In this document: positions 22,968-34,031 of the stretch, one piece after another
Numbering within the stretch: position 1 is the first letter of the stretch
How the letters are laid out: every line of letters starts with the position of its first letter
Source of the DNA: Ectobius pallidus
Lineage: Eukaryota > Arthropoda > Insecta > Blattodea > Ectobiidae
Direction: 5' to 3'
NCBI GenBank assembly: GCA_964059195.1
Contig: CAXKWD010000002.1
Coordinates: 169,452,559 to 169,516,558 of the forward strand
DNA length: 64,000 nucleotides
Notes under the pieces: generated by a model
What the model saw: only the letters and a program-made list of their open reading frames with translations
The model's database searches: none
What the model was told of the DNA's origin: nothing
Made by a program: the position numbers and the translations under genes

Positions 22968-23217
22968 TTGAATTAGTATAATACAATAACAAGATGTTGA
23001 GGATAGAAGTGTAGGTGGAACAGGAAATATTAGATCCAGGTTCGGTGAGGTCCAAGAAATATGTAATCCAATGGAATAGAATCACAGGAATGTCTTGGAA
23101 AGTTGAAGTATAATCCGGCACATGAAATACAATCCAGGCACATGGAGGATCAAGAAATATTGGAATCCAGGTGCAGTGGATCAAGAAATATCCAGGCCTG
23201 ATGAGGACCAAGAAATA
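22968..23217 (-). other. BEL 5' leader with short tandem repeats
   Basis: Between the 5' LTR and gag, variants of a 40-50 base unit built around AGAAATAT, GATCC/GGTCC and CCTGGA recur about four times. A primer-binding site should lie directly inside the LTR (about 23200-23217) but I could not match it to a tRNA with confidence. Confidence 0.6.
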
Positions 23218-24557
23218 TGTAGGGAGTTGGTCTAGGTAGGAGTCTAGGATCCCTAACATATAATTAAATAAATTTCTCCTACTAAAAATATTCCTTCTGG
23301 TAGCTGGTTGAGCAGTGGTTAACATGAAATAATAGTATAATAATTCAAACAACAGAGTTAACAATTTATTTGTATATAAATCCAAGTTGAATACAATATA
23401 GTTACTGTATTGGTCCAGGTTTGAATGACCAAAAAGATGTAGTAGACTGTAAATTTATTTGCTTATATTAAGTTTGGTTATCTTTAACCTTTGCTTAAAT
23501 GTTCAGGCTATTCTTTAGCTGAACTCAATTCAGTACAAGTAAAGCGGAGGTGGCATATTGCCCAAAACTCCGGAAAATTATAAATGCAGAAATTATAATA
23601 ATTCTTTCAAAGTTGAGAGCTCTTCACATTCGAGCTATTACAATGGGAAATGCGAATCCTGCACAAAGTGCCAAATGATTCGGTAATTTTATACTTCAGC
23701 TTTCCAAGACATTCCTGTGATTCTATTCCATTGGATTACATATTTCTTGGACCTCACCGAACCTGGATCTAATATTTCCTGGTTCACCTACACTTCTATC
23801 CTCAACATCTTGTTATTGTATTATACTAAGTTAATTCAATTGTATGGTAACAAGCTGCCAAGTTGTGGTCAGGTTATTGTATTTAACCTTAATGTTTTAC
23901 ATTATGAGTACTTAACTTTTGATTTGTAGAGAGTATGTAGGTTGTCCTGGACTCGTTTGAAAGTATTAATAAATGCCTAAGATCCCATCGGTGAGGTTAT
24001 GTAGAATGCTGAAGTTGCTGCTGGAGGCTGTGGGTAAAAGGCTTCTTTGCCTTAGAATCCAGGTCTAGAAGTTCTGGTAGACTACATCTTCTGCGTTGTG
24101 TAGAGTAGTACCATGAAGTCTCGGTACCCAAGTGTCGGTACTGGGATTAAGGTAAGGTGCTTGCCTTAATGAAGTTCGATGAAGAATGAAAAGAGTCAAA
24201 CAGGTTAGCCTACGTACCCCCTCTAAAATTACATTCGAGCGCTTTCAGTTTCTCGATCGAAGCAGCGTAGAAGCTTCTCGAGACTTCTATCTTGAAATAC
24301 GGCGAATGTACAATTTCTTCGTATTTCAAAAGATCTGTAAAACTAAGAAAAATTATTTAGCAAATTGTTTTATAATTAATGTTTATGAGTGTCTGTAAAC
24401 ATTTCAAAACATTGCTAAGCTTTCGAGATATCGATAGAGACATCGATCGACTCATTGAATGTTTGGTTACTAATGTTTAAGAAGTATGTTCAAAAACAAA
24501 TGTATAGAAAGGAAGATGCACAATGTGAATAGGTTAACATTTCTCCTGAAATGTTAC

Positions 24558-24558
<1 letters not shown>
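23218..24558 (-). repeat. BEL 5' LTR
   Basis: 1341 bp with TG...CA ends. It matches 15499-17531 except for the mariner in that copy and a segment at 23687-23851 found only here. That segment is an inverted copy of the adjacent leader (about 22963-23117). The frame at 24186-24398 recurs in the other LTR with few changes and is not considered a gene. Confidence 0.9.
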
Positions 24559-24593
<35 letters not shown>

Positions 24594-24594
24594 G

Positions 24595-24625
<31 letters not shown>

Positions 24626-24640
24626 GTATATATATATATG

Positions 24641-24685
<45 letters not shown>

Positions 24686-24720
24686 GTATATATATGTATA
24701 TATGTATATATATATATTTT
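24559..24720. repeat. TA/TATG microsatellite, right flank of BEL element
   Basis: About 160 bases of alternating TA with regularly spaced TATG interruptions, ending in a T run. Open frames across it are composition artefacts. Confidence 0.9.
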
Positions 24721-25080
24721 TTTTTTATATTCTATCACAAAAACGGACATTCTTCTCTGTTACTATTAAAGTAATGGCAGTGGGTGGAAGAAAATTTGTA
24801 TGGAATGCTAATTTTGCCTGCTTTACAATCAGACCATTACGTATGTTTTACAAGATTGCATTTAAATCAATATTTAGGGTTGTGGCGGAATTACATAATC
24901 TGTTTCACATACTGAGCCTCTTACTAGCAAACAATAGGCCTATTTAACTTGAACTTAGTGTAAGCTGAAAAAAGGTAATACTAAAATAAGAATAATAAGC
25001 ATACTGAACTTCATTAGGCACAGAAAATTATGCGTAATATATTACTGTATTATTTGGAGTATCAATTTCTTCAGCAACTG

Positions 25081-26125
25081 TAATGGGTAAAACAGCAGCA
25101 GAACGTCAGCGTGAGTACAGAAAAAGAAAAAAAGAATGCTGGATTACATGAAGAAATAAGAAGGAAAGACAGAGAGCAGAAAGCAATTAAAAAAGCATCT
25201 ATTAACCATCTTAAACTGAATAAAGTAGGAGTGACTAATTACGTAGCAGTACAGAAATTGAGAATTAAGAAAAAAGAATGTAGAATACTGTAGAAGTTCC
25301 CTCAACAACCGGCCATTCTGCTTCACCATATTCTCCATACAGATCAAGACAATCCTTTGGAAAAGCTGTGAAAAAGGTTCTGACTGCTGTTCCCGCAAGT
25401 CCACAAAAGCGCTCATCTGTGATCAAGGATTTAACTCCAATTACAGACAACACTGAAAAACCTCAATCAGTGGGTCATCAAACTGTACAAGCCTTTTTCA
25501 ATCTTGATCATATAAATTGGGTGTGCTCAGGAAGTAGAGATTTTATAATAAAAAGAGAATCTGGAAAGAAGACTTAAGGTCCAAAAAAGGTAGGCCTACA
25601 TGTTGATGACTCTCAAAGAAGCCCTTGCCTTATTCTGTGAAGCTTATACTAAAATAACTGCGGATTTTCTTTATTTTGCAGTTTGCAAAGGCTGTGAATG
25701 ATGAAAGATGGAACAATGTCAAAGGCGTTTCACACACCACAGACATTCATCATGTTCAAGTAATTGATCTGTACAAAATTTCTGTACAAAGCTTTGCAAA
25801 TCCTCAGAATATTGCGATACACATTATTTCATTTTAAGCGTAACTGACAACAGACAGAAAGTTCATTCAAATGAAGAGCAGGTATATACAGTTGTGATTT
25901 TGTGCATGCCATTTATGCTGGGAAAAAGAGCAATAATGTTTATGTAGCTCAAATAACCTCCACAGATCCACACAATGATATGTTTGAAGTTCTTAATTTG
26001 AGGTGGCAAGATGATAAAAGAATTAGCTTCCTATTTTTTGGAAAAGAAGATAGATGTTGGATTCATGCCAGTGACCTGTAGAAATTACCTGAACAACCAG
26101 TATTTCAAATAAGAGAGTGTCGTAG
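25081..26125 (+). pseudogene. Degraded DNA transposase, possibly Sola-like
   Basis: Broken coding sequence. The N-terminus is basic and starts MGKTAAERQREYRKRKKE. Further on come KKVLTAVPASPQKRSSVIKDL (25368-25577) and, after a non-coding gap, a C-terminal block with FVHAIYAGKSNNNVYVAQI, ISFLFFGKEDRCWIHASDL (about 25905-26080). I recall this order (basic N-terminus, SP-KR block, C-terminal aromatic domain) from transposases of insect and cnidarian DNA transposons with long inverted repeats; the superfamily name is uncertain. Stops and frameshifts are frequent. The central catalytic part is missing. Confidence 0.5.
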
Positions 26126-27991
26126 TCTTTATGTTCTCACCAAGTGTCATGGATGAATACAAACTGATATAAGTTTATGTTAAGCAAACTAGATACTGAA
26201 AATAATAATATATTTTAAGTGTTCCTTACACATATATGCAGCATGTTCCTATTTTATTTTGTTTAATAAGGTTAAAAACTTATTTAAGTATTAATTAGAT
26301 ATAGACAATCTACAATCTTAATGACTGGTATAGTAACTGTTCAATTGGATAAATTTCTAATTCACAGGAAAACTTGAAATTCTGTCACGTAATTCCATCA
26401 CATTCATTCATTCATTAATGGTATCTAAATGGGAAGAGGTATCTAGTTTAGAATTTAATCACATGAACTACAACTCTTCAGCCATTTCATAAAATATGGG
26501 AATTTTTCCCTCAAAAAGAGAAGTTATTAAATTATTGTAATTGGGTGGTCAAAAATAAGTTGAAAACCTCAAATTCTCTGAATTTTAAGGACTTAGGTGT
26601 ATCTGAAGTGGTTTCATGTGTAAAATCTGTCGATTTACTTATTTATTGTGTTGAGTTACTTTTTTTTTGCCATTTTTAGCATGATTTTAACACTCTTTAA
26701 TACCAAGTAGTCAAGAGAAATCAGCTATGTCCATTTTCATTTGAGAAAATATACATCTTAAGGTACAATTTGGTATACGATTAACTTAAAAAAATATGTG
26801 TGGTTAATTACTATGTAAAATAACAAACAAGGGAATTTTTGTCCCACCCGTAACAGTGATAGTTTTGTTAAATTATTATTGGTGAGTTAAATAAATGTTC
26901 TGACAACCTGGAAACAGTTTATAATTTGTATTTAAACCCTCATACCTTCATTAATAACAACATTAAGACCCTAACAGTAACAGCAGAACAGAAAATGAGC
27001 TTTTATTTTGCATCATTAAAATCAGTGTCCAAATTATGTCCCACCCGTAACAGATTTTGAAAAACAAATTTAAAATATCTAGAATAAATTTTAAATAATG
27101 CTTTGCATGTAGTGTGGAGGAGAAGGCATTGTAAATTGTACAGAATGTGAAGAACCAATTCTAGTCTATTATTTATGATATATAATAAACAAAAATAGCT
27201 TTTATAATTTGTCAGAATGTCCCACCCGTATTTATGAAATGGCTGTCTTCTAGTTTAAAATGTGTAAATAAAGTTCCTCAATCCTTAGCGTTCACAGTTT
27301 CAGAAGGTTTCATGCTATGGTTTATATGTGGTTGACATGCTTGAATTTATAAAAAAAACATTTTTTCTCTTCTAAAAATTGTTTAAATCCAGTAAACTTA
27401 AATAGGCCTAGAAGTGTCCATACATTACCTATCAACACACAAAGAATCACTTTCTCTCATAAATATAGCTCAACATATCTGTAAGGACTAAAGACATTCA
27501 CTTTGTAATTCCATCACAAATGGAATGGCCCAAATAATACATAAAGAGCCATTATAAATTCCTGAGTCCAGATAATTACTAATGACTAATACAGATTATA
27601 ATTATGTTCTAGAACCATAGTCGGTAATTTAAGTTTACCATATTTTTTTCAAAGAAAGAAAAAAAAACTGGGACATAATTAATAAATCTCTTTGCCTACA
27701 TTCTAAATTATTAACGATAAAAATACGTACGTACAATGTTTAACGCTTTCAGAGCTGAATTTATATGTTTAAATAAGCAATCATCAAATGAAAGCATCAG
27801 AGGATTCTTAGATTCAAATCAAGGAGGAAAAATTTTGTGGAATAGCTGATCTCCATGAATGATAATCTTAATATGTGGTTAAAAAATCCTCAAATTCTAC
27901 CTGCCTTTATATACAGTTTTTATGTGATGTATTTATACATCAGTAGCAGTGAAAGGATTGTTGTATATTTCTGAACTAAAGGCAAATGCAA
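26126..27991. other. Non-coding tail of the degraded transposon and flank
   Basis: No gene. Contains three copies of GTCCCACCCGTAACAG or its core and two copies of TAATTCCATCAC (near 26395 and 27512), consistent with subterminal repeats of a DNA transposon. The boundaries could not be fixed. Confidence 0.4.
26841..27230 (+). repeat. Three direct copies of GTCCCACCCGTAACAG
   Basis: Exact 16-mers at 26841-26856 and 27038-27053 and a core GTCCCACCCGTA at 27219-27230. Spacing is 197 and about 181. Such GC-rich words stand out in AT-rich DNA and may be transposase-binding sites. Confidence 0.6.
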
Positions 27992-28961
27992 CAGTGGCGG
28001 CTATTCAGGGGAAGTAGGTGAAGTAGCACTTCACCAGTATTTTTCCTTTACAATACATATTTTTAAAGTTTATTTTCCATACCATGAATGTTGGTTTTTA
28101 CTATAAATGTAACTGTATTTTTGAATTGCCCACCACGCCACCACCTGGTGTCAAAGCTAGGAGACACTGAAATCCTGAGTGCGCAACTTGCTTCAAGTCG
28201 GCCGTGTGAAGGTGAACTGGAAACCACGCCCTCCATTGCATGGGTAGTCTGGTCAACTAAAACTGAGGATATGCAAGCAGCAGTTTTCTCGCTTATCCCA
28301 CGTCCCCATACCGACGCAAACAGACTACCCACGAAGCCGTCCCTCTTGTTCAGCCATTTTCTTCGCCAGCACCTCATACTGTCAGCTCGGAGAGAGGTGG
28401 GCACGTTAGATCTTCCACCGTCTGACGCCGCCAAATTCGAATGTGTTAAATTCAGAAAAACCCGGATTCCACAACCCCGATTAAGTATTCTGTCACACTG
28501 GGAACACTAAGCGACTTCCTCTACCTCGATCATTAAAAATACTATTTTCTCGTCTCTTATTCCATTTCGGGGAACTCTCACGCGATTTTCCCTGCCCGAA
28601 TTATTATTATTATTGCTGTTATTATTACTATTATTATTATCATTATTATTATTATTATTATTTTGCTATTTTCTCTCGTCACACAATTCACACAACGTTC
28701 GACGAGACGAGAGAAATTAGCAAAAAAATAATTAGGGCAGAGAAAATCACGTGAGAGTTCCCAGAGATGGATTAAGAGACGAGCAGTTTAGATAGGCCTA
28801 CTCATAATTTCTAAAAATATTTTAAGTTTGCTGTATGAAATGGTATTTGCAGCATGCCCTCGTTTTGAGCCACGAGCCGCTACTGGGTGAATTCTATTAT
28901 TAACATAAGCATGTGGCATTTTTTTTTCTTCACCTAATTTTCTGGCCACAAGCCGCCACTG
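27992..28961. mobile_element. Non-autonomous hAT-type element, 970 bp
   Basis: Ends CAGTGGCGGCT and AGCCGCCACTG, flanked by the 8 bp duplication AAATGCAA (27984-27991 and 28962-28969). Eight-base duplications with C-A-G termini are characteristic of hAT elements. Open frames inside (for example 28088-28510) have no transposase motif. The interior holds a second, shorter inverted repeat. Confidence 0.85.
28546..28785. repeat. Internal palindrome with ATT microsatellite
   Basis: CTCGTCTCTTATTCCAT-TTCGGGGAACTCTCACGCGATTTTC on the left is inverted on the right (GAAAATCACGTGAGAGTTCCC-GATGGATTAAGAGACGAG). Between them is an ATT-rich microsatellite (about 28597-28662) and a smaller inverted pair around TTTTGCTATTTTCTCTCG/CGAGAGAAATTAGC. 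Confidence 0.75.
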
Positions 28962-28969
28962 AAATGCAA

Positions 28970-29732
28970 ATGCAAAGAGCACCCAAAATATTTTCTTTCA
29001 TCAAGTGAATTAAGTTCAAACACAAATGTAATATTTTACTTTGTAAAGTTTCACATTCTCTCTTCTGTATGAACAGATACCTCATTGATAGAAGATGCCT
29101 GAGACAGATATTTACCAGTAATACTGGTAGAAGTGAGGATTTACGAGTGAGCGAGTGTAAATGCTGGTTGTTATGGAGAGAACCTAGAGAATGTCATTTG
29201 ATGCATATTTTAATGTTCACATTTTATGCAAATTTATGGGGCATGTTAATATGAGGAACAGTGTGATTATGAGAGCCAAAAATTTGAAATACTTGGAAAT
29301 ATATTGTAACATAATTTTCAGAAAGCCATTTAAACAATCCTGGCTCAAAAATCTTTTCAAAATATTGCAATAAACCTTACTTATTTTTGCATTGGTGAAA
29401 CGGAAGAATTTGTGGCTCCACTCTCCACTGTGCATTGCCATGGCAACGGTCCACTTCCCCTACCTTCCCCTAGCCTGGCCTTCAGCCTTGAAACTTTCCC
29501 CATGCAAGCTGCGGTAATGAAGCTCACTGTTGTACTGTGCACTACATTGGGAAAAAACAAGGCAACTTAATTAATGCAGTGAAAATGGTCCTTGCACCAA
29601 AATGGCTCTTTTCAGAGGCAACATAATACAATTTCACAATTATAAAAAAAAAAGACCCTTGAACCCAAACTGCTATTTCTCATGTATTAACCCTCTTTAA
29701 ACTTAAAAAAATGAATTTTCCCCTTACCCCTC
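28970..29732. other. Intergenic DNA, no feature recognised
   Basis: No coding motif or repeat boundary seen. Confidence 0.4.
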
Positions 29733-29734
29733 AG

Positions 29735-29945
29735 CAATTACTTGTAGCGTAGTGGTAAGGCTGTTGGTTACAGTGCTAGTGGCCCCAGGTTCAAATACAG
29801 GTCGATGAGTAAAACTTACTGTTAGGAATAAGTCCCAAATAGGTAGGTAGACTGAAGAGAAGGTGAGAGAAAAGAAGGAAGGAGGAGGAAAATGAAGAGA
29901 AGAAAGGAGAAATAAAGTATTTAATTTTTTCCCATGTTTCACCTT
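29735..29945 (+). repeat. tRNA-derived SINE, second family, plus copy
   Basis: A tRNA-like head (TGTAGCGTAGTGGTAAGGC, A-box-like; AGGTTCAAATACAGG, degenerate B box) followed by GGAATAAGTCCCAAATAGGTAGGTAG and a purine-rich GAAGAGAAGG tail. The same order, inverted, is found at 30765-30945. Confidence 0.7.
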
Positions 29946-29965
29946 CTGCCTTCTACAGTGCATTT

Positions 29966-30141
29966 CACGTGTGCAGGTTTCTGCATCGCGCCAGCCACAG
30001 CTCTAACTCCCGAGTGATCGAGTGAAATGTCTACGCAAATAAAGCCGCAAACAGTGTAATGATTCAAGTTCTCACAGTTACAGTTAAAATTACAATATGA
30101 AAATAACCATGTACCTCATCACAAGATGTTGGAAATGTCCA
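29966..30141 (-). mobile_element. Mariner-type element, 3'-terminal fragment (copy 3)
   Basis: Matches the middle of the 3' tails at 15013 and 62057 (ACTCCCGAGTGATCGAGTG, CTACGCAAATAAAGCCGC, CATGTACCTCATCACAAG). Both the terminal CAGTGAGTCCC and the transposase portion are missing. Confidence 0.7.
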
Positions 30142-30144
30142 GTG

Positions 30145-30764
30145 TTCAGTTTAGGAACAGTGATACAAGGTTAGCAGCACTATACTCAATTGTGCATATA
30201 TTTCATTTCATGCCATATTGAATCTTGTATTTCCTTTTGTCGATTAGGACGTTATGTGACATCCTGATTACCCACATTTAATCTTCACAATTTCTTATTT
30301 TATTTTATGTTTTTAAATTTTACTTACTTTTAAGAAATAAATTTTATATTACGTGTACATGAATTTGATATGTAATAAAGAAATATGACACTTGAAACAA
30401 CCCCTCCTTTTGAAATACCATTTGTTGTCTCCTTGGGGTGGGACACTTGATGTACGGCTTCGGGGGGACTTGATACAATATACAAATTAACAATATAATT
30501 AACAATTTACAAGAATTTAACATTACTTTTATATACAAGTTCAAAAATCTGCAGAGTCTAGATAAAACAAAATTCTAGGCTATGATTAAACCAATATTTG
30601 CTCTGATTGGAAAAAGTGTCCTTCAAATTTGTCTTTGGGGAAAATGGTAAATTACGACACACCCGAGTCCCCCACTCCTACTCTCAATCCCTCCCCTAGC
30701 GGCGACATTTGAACTACTAGCAGCAACAGCAGCGCCATCGCTTACGCAACTGATAAAACACAAA
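30145..30764. other. Intergenic DNA, no feature recognised
   Basis: No gene seen. A short GC-richer stretch (30655-30760) has no recognisable motif. Confidence 0.4.
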
Positions 30765-30945
30765 AAATAATTTATTTCTTCTTTATTCTCTTCTTCTCTT
30801 CCTTTCCAGTCTCCTTCCTCTCTTCCTCCTCTTCATCCTACCTACCTATTTGAGACCTATTCCTACTAATAAATTTTGGTTCGACGGGGACCCCTAGTAT
30901 TATAGCTAGGAGTCTTAGCCATTACACCACGAGTGAATGTTGAGC
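30765..30945 (-). repeat. tRNA-derived SINE, second family, minus copy
   Basis: Reverse complement reads CACTCGTGGTGTAATGGC, a B-box-like CCCCGTCGAACC, then GGAATAGGTCTCAAATAGG TAGGTAGGATGAAGAGGAGG, collinear with 29735-29945. The two copies face each other about 0.8 kb apart. Confidence 0.7.
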
Positions 30946-31020
30946 ACTGAACGAAGTTTTCGTATATTTGACTTATGATAGGGGGGATTTCATGAGTTTT
31001 AACGCAAGAATCGGTTTTTA

Positions 31021-31258
31021 TAATTTTGAGATATTTTGTTAGTTATGAAAAGAGTAGTGTTGGTGCAAGGGAATTTTCCTGCATCAATTAAGCCATATTT
31101 AATGTTATAATACCGCATTTTTTATATTTGTGAAATATTATGTAGGGTGCAAGGGTATTTTTGTATTGTGAAATAGCCTATTTTGTTGCAAGGGTTGTTT
31201 TTATAATTATGAAATATTATGTGGAGGTGCAAGGGTCTTTTTTTATTGTGAAATATTA
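31021..31258 (+). repeat. Imperfect tandem repeat (GTGCAAGGG unit)
   Basis: The unit GTGCAAGGG followed by T-rich sequence and GTGAAATATTATGT recurs about four times (near 31058, 31147, 31190, 31218) with irregular spacing of about 30-90 bases. No coding content. Confidence 0.6.
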
Positions 31259-31740
31259 GGTGACATGTCAATTGCAATTATGCATTACCGGCGTTGAGGT
31301 TCAGCAGGCGGGGAAGCGGCCAGGCGAGTGGCATGTGGAAAGGGGAGCAGCTTGTGTTGCAAAGTACCATCTTCCCTGTCTTTGCAAAGAAAATATGTTA
31401 TTCTGTAATTGTTGTATTGAAACCTGGGTGGTGACAGTTTCTTTTCAGTTTGTTCATCATGAATGGTGCTGATATTTTCACAATTTGGCCATTTAAACTT
31501 GCTGTCTCCAATATGACTAACGAACTTAACACTCCAATCATGGATGTTTGATTTCAATTACTGTCACCAATCAATGGACACTTCTATTTGATCTGTTGGA
31601 TGATGCCCTGTCACTTGTTCCCTTAAATTTGATATAGGGCCTAACTCAAGCTATTGCATGTGTAGTGAAACTGCAGCAGTCAAACAAATTTTAAATACTT
31701 AAAAGGTTGATTAAATTCAAATCTAGGACTATTACCATAG
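31259..31740. other. Intergenic DNA, no feature recognised
   Basis: Overlapping short frames on both strands (31260-31557) lack motifs. Sequence immediately left of the outer transposon. Confidence 0.4.
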
Positions 31741-32022
31741 GGGTCATTCCACATCAAATCAACCAATAGTCCAAACATCACATCGTTAGATCTTTATGAT
31801 TATTTGATATGAGGTAGTATTAGCTGAGTAGGTAACAAATACAAATTTTTAAATTTTTTATGCTTTTAGTTTTTGAGATATAAATTTTTGAAAAATTAAA
31901 AAATTACAGCTTTTAGGAATGCTCTGAAATATTTAAAAGCATGTAACTAGAAAATGGTTAGTCCTAGAAAGCTCAAACTTGTACCATTCTCTTTAGAATT
32001 ACAAGGGTTTTAATTTGACATA

Positions 32023-32514
32023 CAGGGTCTTTATTATAAGTTGAGACCGGGCGACAGAAGGCGCGCGCAGCCGGTCTGACCTTGATGCAACATCGGCACG
32101 TGCAGTTATTGTTAAAGTGTCAACATGGTGAGACCAATTTCGCTGCAGCATCATATTTTTGTGTGTAAACATTATTTACGAGTCTGCTGGACGTGTACGT
32201 GATGAAGATAAGGTTTATCGAACAAATCTTCACACATTGGAGGAGCTGAAAGAAAACATTACGAATGAAATTAGGGGCATTACAGTGGAAGAACTCACTC
32301 GCGTCAGCCAGAATGTGGTTTCCAGATACAATGCCTGTATAACACAGGAAGGACGACACTTCCAACATATGTTATAAGGTAAGATATGTAATACTTTATA
32401 TAGCCTACACTTTAAGCAGGGAAGCCGCGTGCGCGTCACCGGCGGTTAATGCGGACTCCGTAGCGGAGAGTGAAAACACCGGTCGCCCGGTCTCAACTTA
32501 TAATAAAGACCCTG
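32023..32514 (+). mobile_element. Tc1/mariner-type MITE, 492 bp, with transposase tail
   Basis: Perfect or near-perfect ~33 bp inverted ends: CAGGGTCTTTATTATAAG... and ...CTTATAATAAAGACCCTG. TA precedes the left end (32021-32022); the right side reads AATA. Inside, 32159-32377 encodes only the transposase C-terminus (RVRDEDKVYRTNLHTLEELK, then GRHFQHML), ending naturally. The uninterrupted copy of the host arm at 50920-50935 lacks this block, confirming the insertion. Confidence 0.85.
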
Positions 32515-32780
32515 AATAACCTGACTGTATCACATCACTCCATATTTTTCCAAAAACTCAAAAAAGGTTTTTTTATGAAAAACTTGAAATAGAAATTTTT
32601 TATTTTTATGAAAAAAATATATTTTATCCCACAGCTCTTTAGTAAGTTGTGTACAAATTTTCATGATGGTATTCCAATGGTATCGTACTGAAATTATTTT
32701 TTATCTGAATTGAGGCATGTGGAAATTCTGGTAATTTGTTAATTGTTACCCTATTAAAAATTAATCTTACCTATTGTACT

Positions 32781-33442
32781 TGTTATATTTTGAAAATAAA
32801 TAAAAAACGAGACCCTCTAAATGGTTAATATTAGCCAGTATTGGGATCGCAATGAGGAAGTAGAAAAGCGTTGACGCAGGAGGTTGCGCTATAAAGAATT
32901 AACTTCGCTGTTTTGCTGACTGGAGATTCAAGGTGGTTGACAGTGAAACAATTGGGAAACGAGGAAGAATATTTTAAGTGTAGAAGTAGCATTGAACCGG
33001 GAAGTTGCGAATAAGCTTTTTTGTTGTAACGTCACGGCTGCCAGTGGGGAGACGACTTGACCACAAAAAGTTATAAAACAGGCGAACAAATTGTTCACCC
33101 CCTCTTCTCTTCTTGTTGCTTCTTGGTGGCTGCCAGGTCCACGCCGGAAGCCAAGGCACTTGGTGCAAGTTTAATTTTATCAGTGTATACAACATCTTGA
33201 AGATGAAATGTAAGTAGAAAGATTTTCACCTCATTGTAATTTTCAATTCTTTTATCTTAAATAAATCTAGTCATTTTGGGTATGTTAAATTGTGGCATTT
33301 GTAATTTCGAGTGATAAGATGATGTCCTTCCTCACCCGTATGGTACTTCATAACATTCAATCATTCAATCCGGGCCATCCTGATTAAATCATATCCTGGG
33401 GACAAATGGTGTCAGAAATAGTTAGGGCCCCGGGATATGACA
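32781..33442 (+). repeat. Retroviral 5' LTR (promoter, env exon 1)
   Basis: TGTTATATTTTG...GATATGACA. A TATA-like TTATAAAAC is at 33071-33079, so transcription probably starts near 33100. A poly(A) signal AATAAA is at 33260-33265. Between them, an ATG at 33203-33205 is followed four bases later by a consensus splice donor GTAAGT (33210-33215); see the env entry. Confidence 0.9.
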
Positions 33443-33444
33443 TC

Positions 33445-33461
33445 TGGTGTCAAGAAGTGGG
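33445..33461 (+). promoter_or_regulatory. Primer-binding site, probably tRNA-Leu
   Basis: TGGTGTCAAGAAGTGGG starts two bases after the LTR. It matches the complement of a tRNA-Leu 3' end (TGGTGTCAGAAGTGGG) except for one extra A. This would prime minus-strand DNA synthesis. Confidence 0.6.
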
Positions 33462-34031
33462 CGAACCTAACGCGGGACAAAACTGATGTTCAGAAGTGGC
33501 GAACCTACCCCGAGCCGCAAAGTGTTGTCGGAATGGGCGAAAGTAACGGAAAAAAAAATATATAATAAAAACCAAGGGAAATTAGTTTAAGGGAAGTTAC
33601 ATATTGTTATAGAACATGTTAATGGGTAACGTAATGGGTGGACACCATAGAAGGGGAATGAAGTAGAACATGTAGAGGTAACGAAAAGAAAAAAAAAATG
33701 TAAAAGAAGTGATTAAAACACATTGTTAATAAGTAGCCACGGATTGATTTTCTTTTTTTTTCTTTCGTACTATTACGAGGACACATCTCAAGTTCAAATT
33801 ACAAATGCTATTGTCAAGGTAAGTGAGGAAGTGATGAGTGGACATGATCAAATAGCAAAGATAGCGAAAACAATAGTAGGAATTGTGCAGAAGTGGTAAA
33901 ATACATATGGCAGAAAATTTAATGTAACATAATTAAAAAAAAAAAAAAAAAAAAAAAAAAGAACAGGCTGAAGTTGAGGGAATTTAATAATAAGTTTTAT
34001 ACCAGTATAGGGTGCAAACAAACATTTTAAG
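33462..34031 (+). other. Retroviral leader before gag
   Basis: Non-coding leader with a run of about 25 A residues (33936-33960) shortly before the gag start. It probably includes the packaging signal, but nothing specific is visible. Confidence 0.6.

Larger units (their letters stand above)
15499..24558 (-). mobile_element. BEL/Pao LTR retrotransposon
   Basis: A full-size element read on the minus strand: 5' LTR 23218-24558, gag 21645-22799, protease 20892-21641, reverse transcriptase/RNase H/integrase start 18583-20853, integrase rest 17527-18620, 3' LTR 15499-17531. LTR ends are TGTAACATTTC and AACTCCCTACA in element orientation, and TATAT flanks both sides (5 bp duplication). The coding region has two nonsense codons (near 21645 and 22695) and three frameshifts, so it is dead. 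About ten substitutions distinguish the LTRs over roughly 1.18 kb of shared sequence. No envelope gene. Confidence 0.9.

Noticed and set aside
24486..24947. Open frames across the TA/TATG microsatellite
   Set aside because: Low-complexity Tyr/Ile/Met repeats produced by the microsatellite in several frames and both strands.
28063..28510. Opposed open frames in the hAT-type MITE as genes
   Set aside because: Mutually overlapping on both strands, no domain, and located inside a non-autonomous element with clear ends.
32974..33195. 73-codon minus-strand frame in both LTRs as a gene
   Set aside because: It is identical in both LTRs only because the LTRs are identical, and it overlaps the promoter region.
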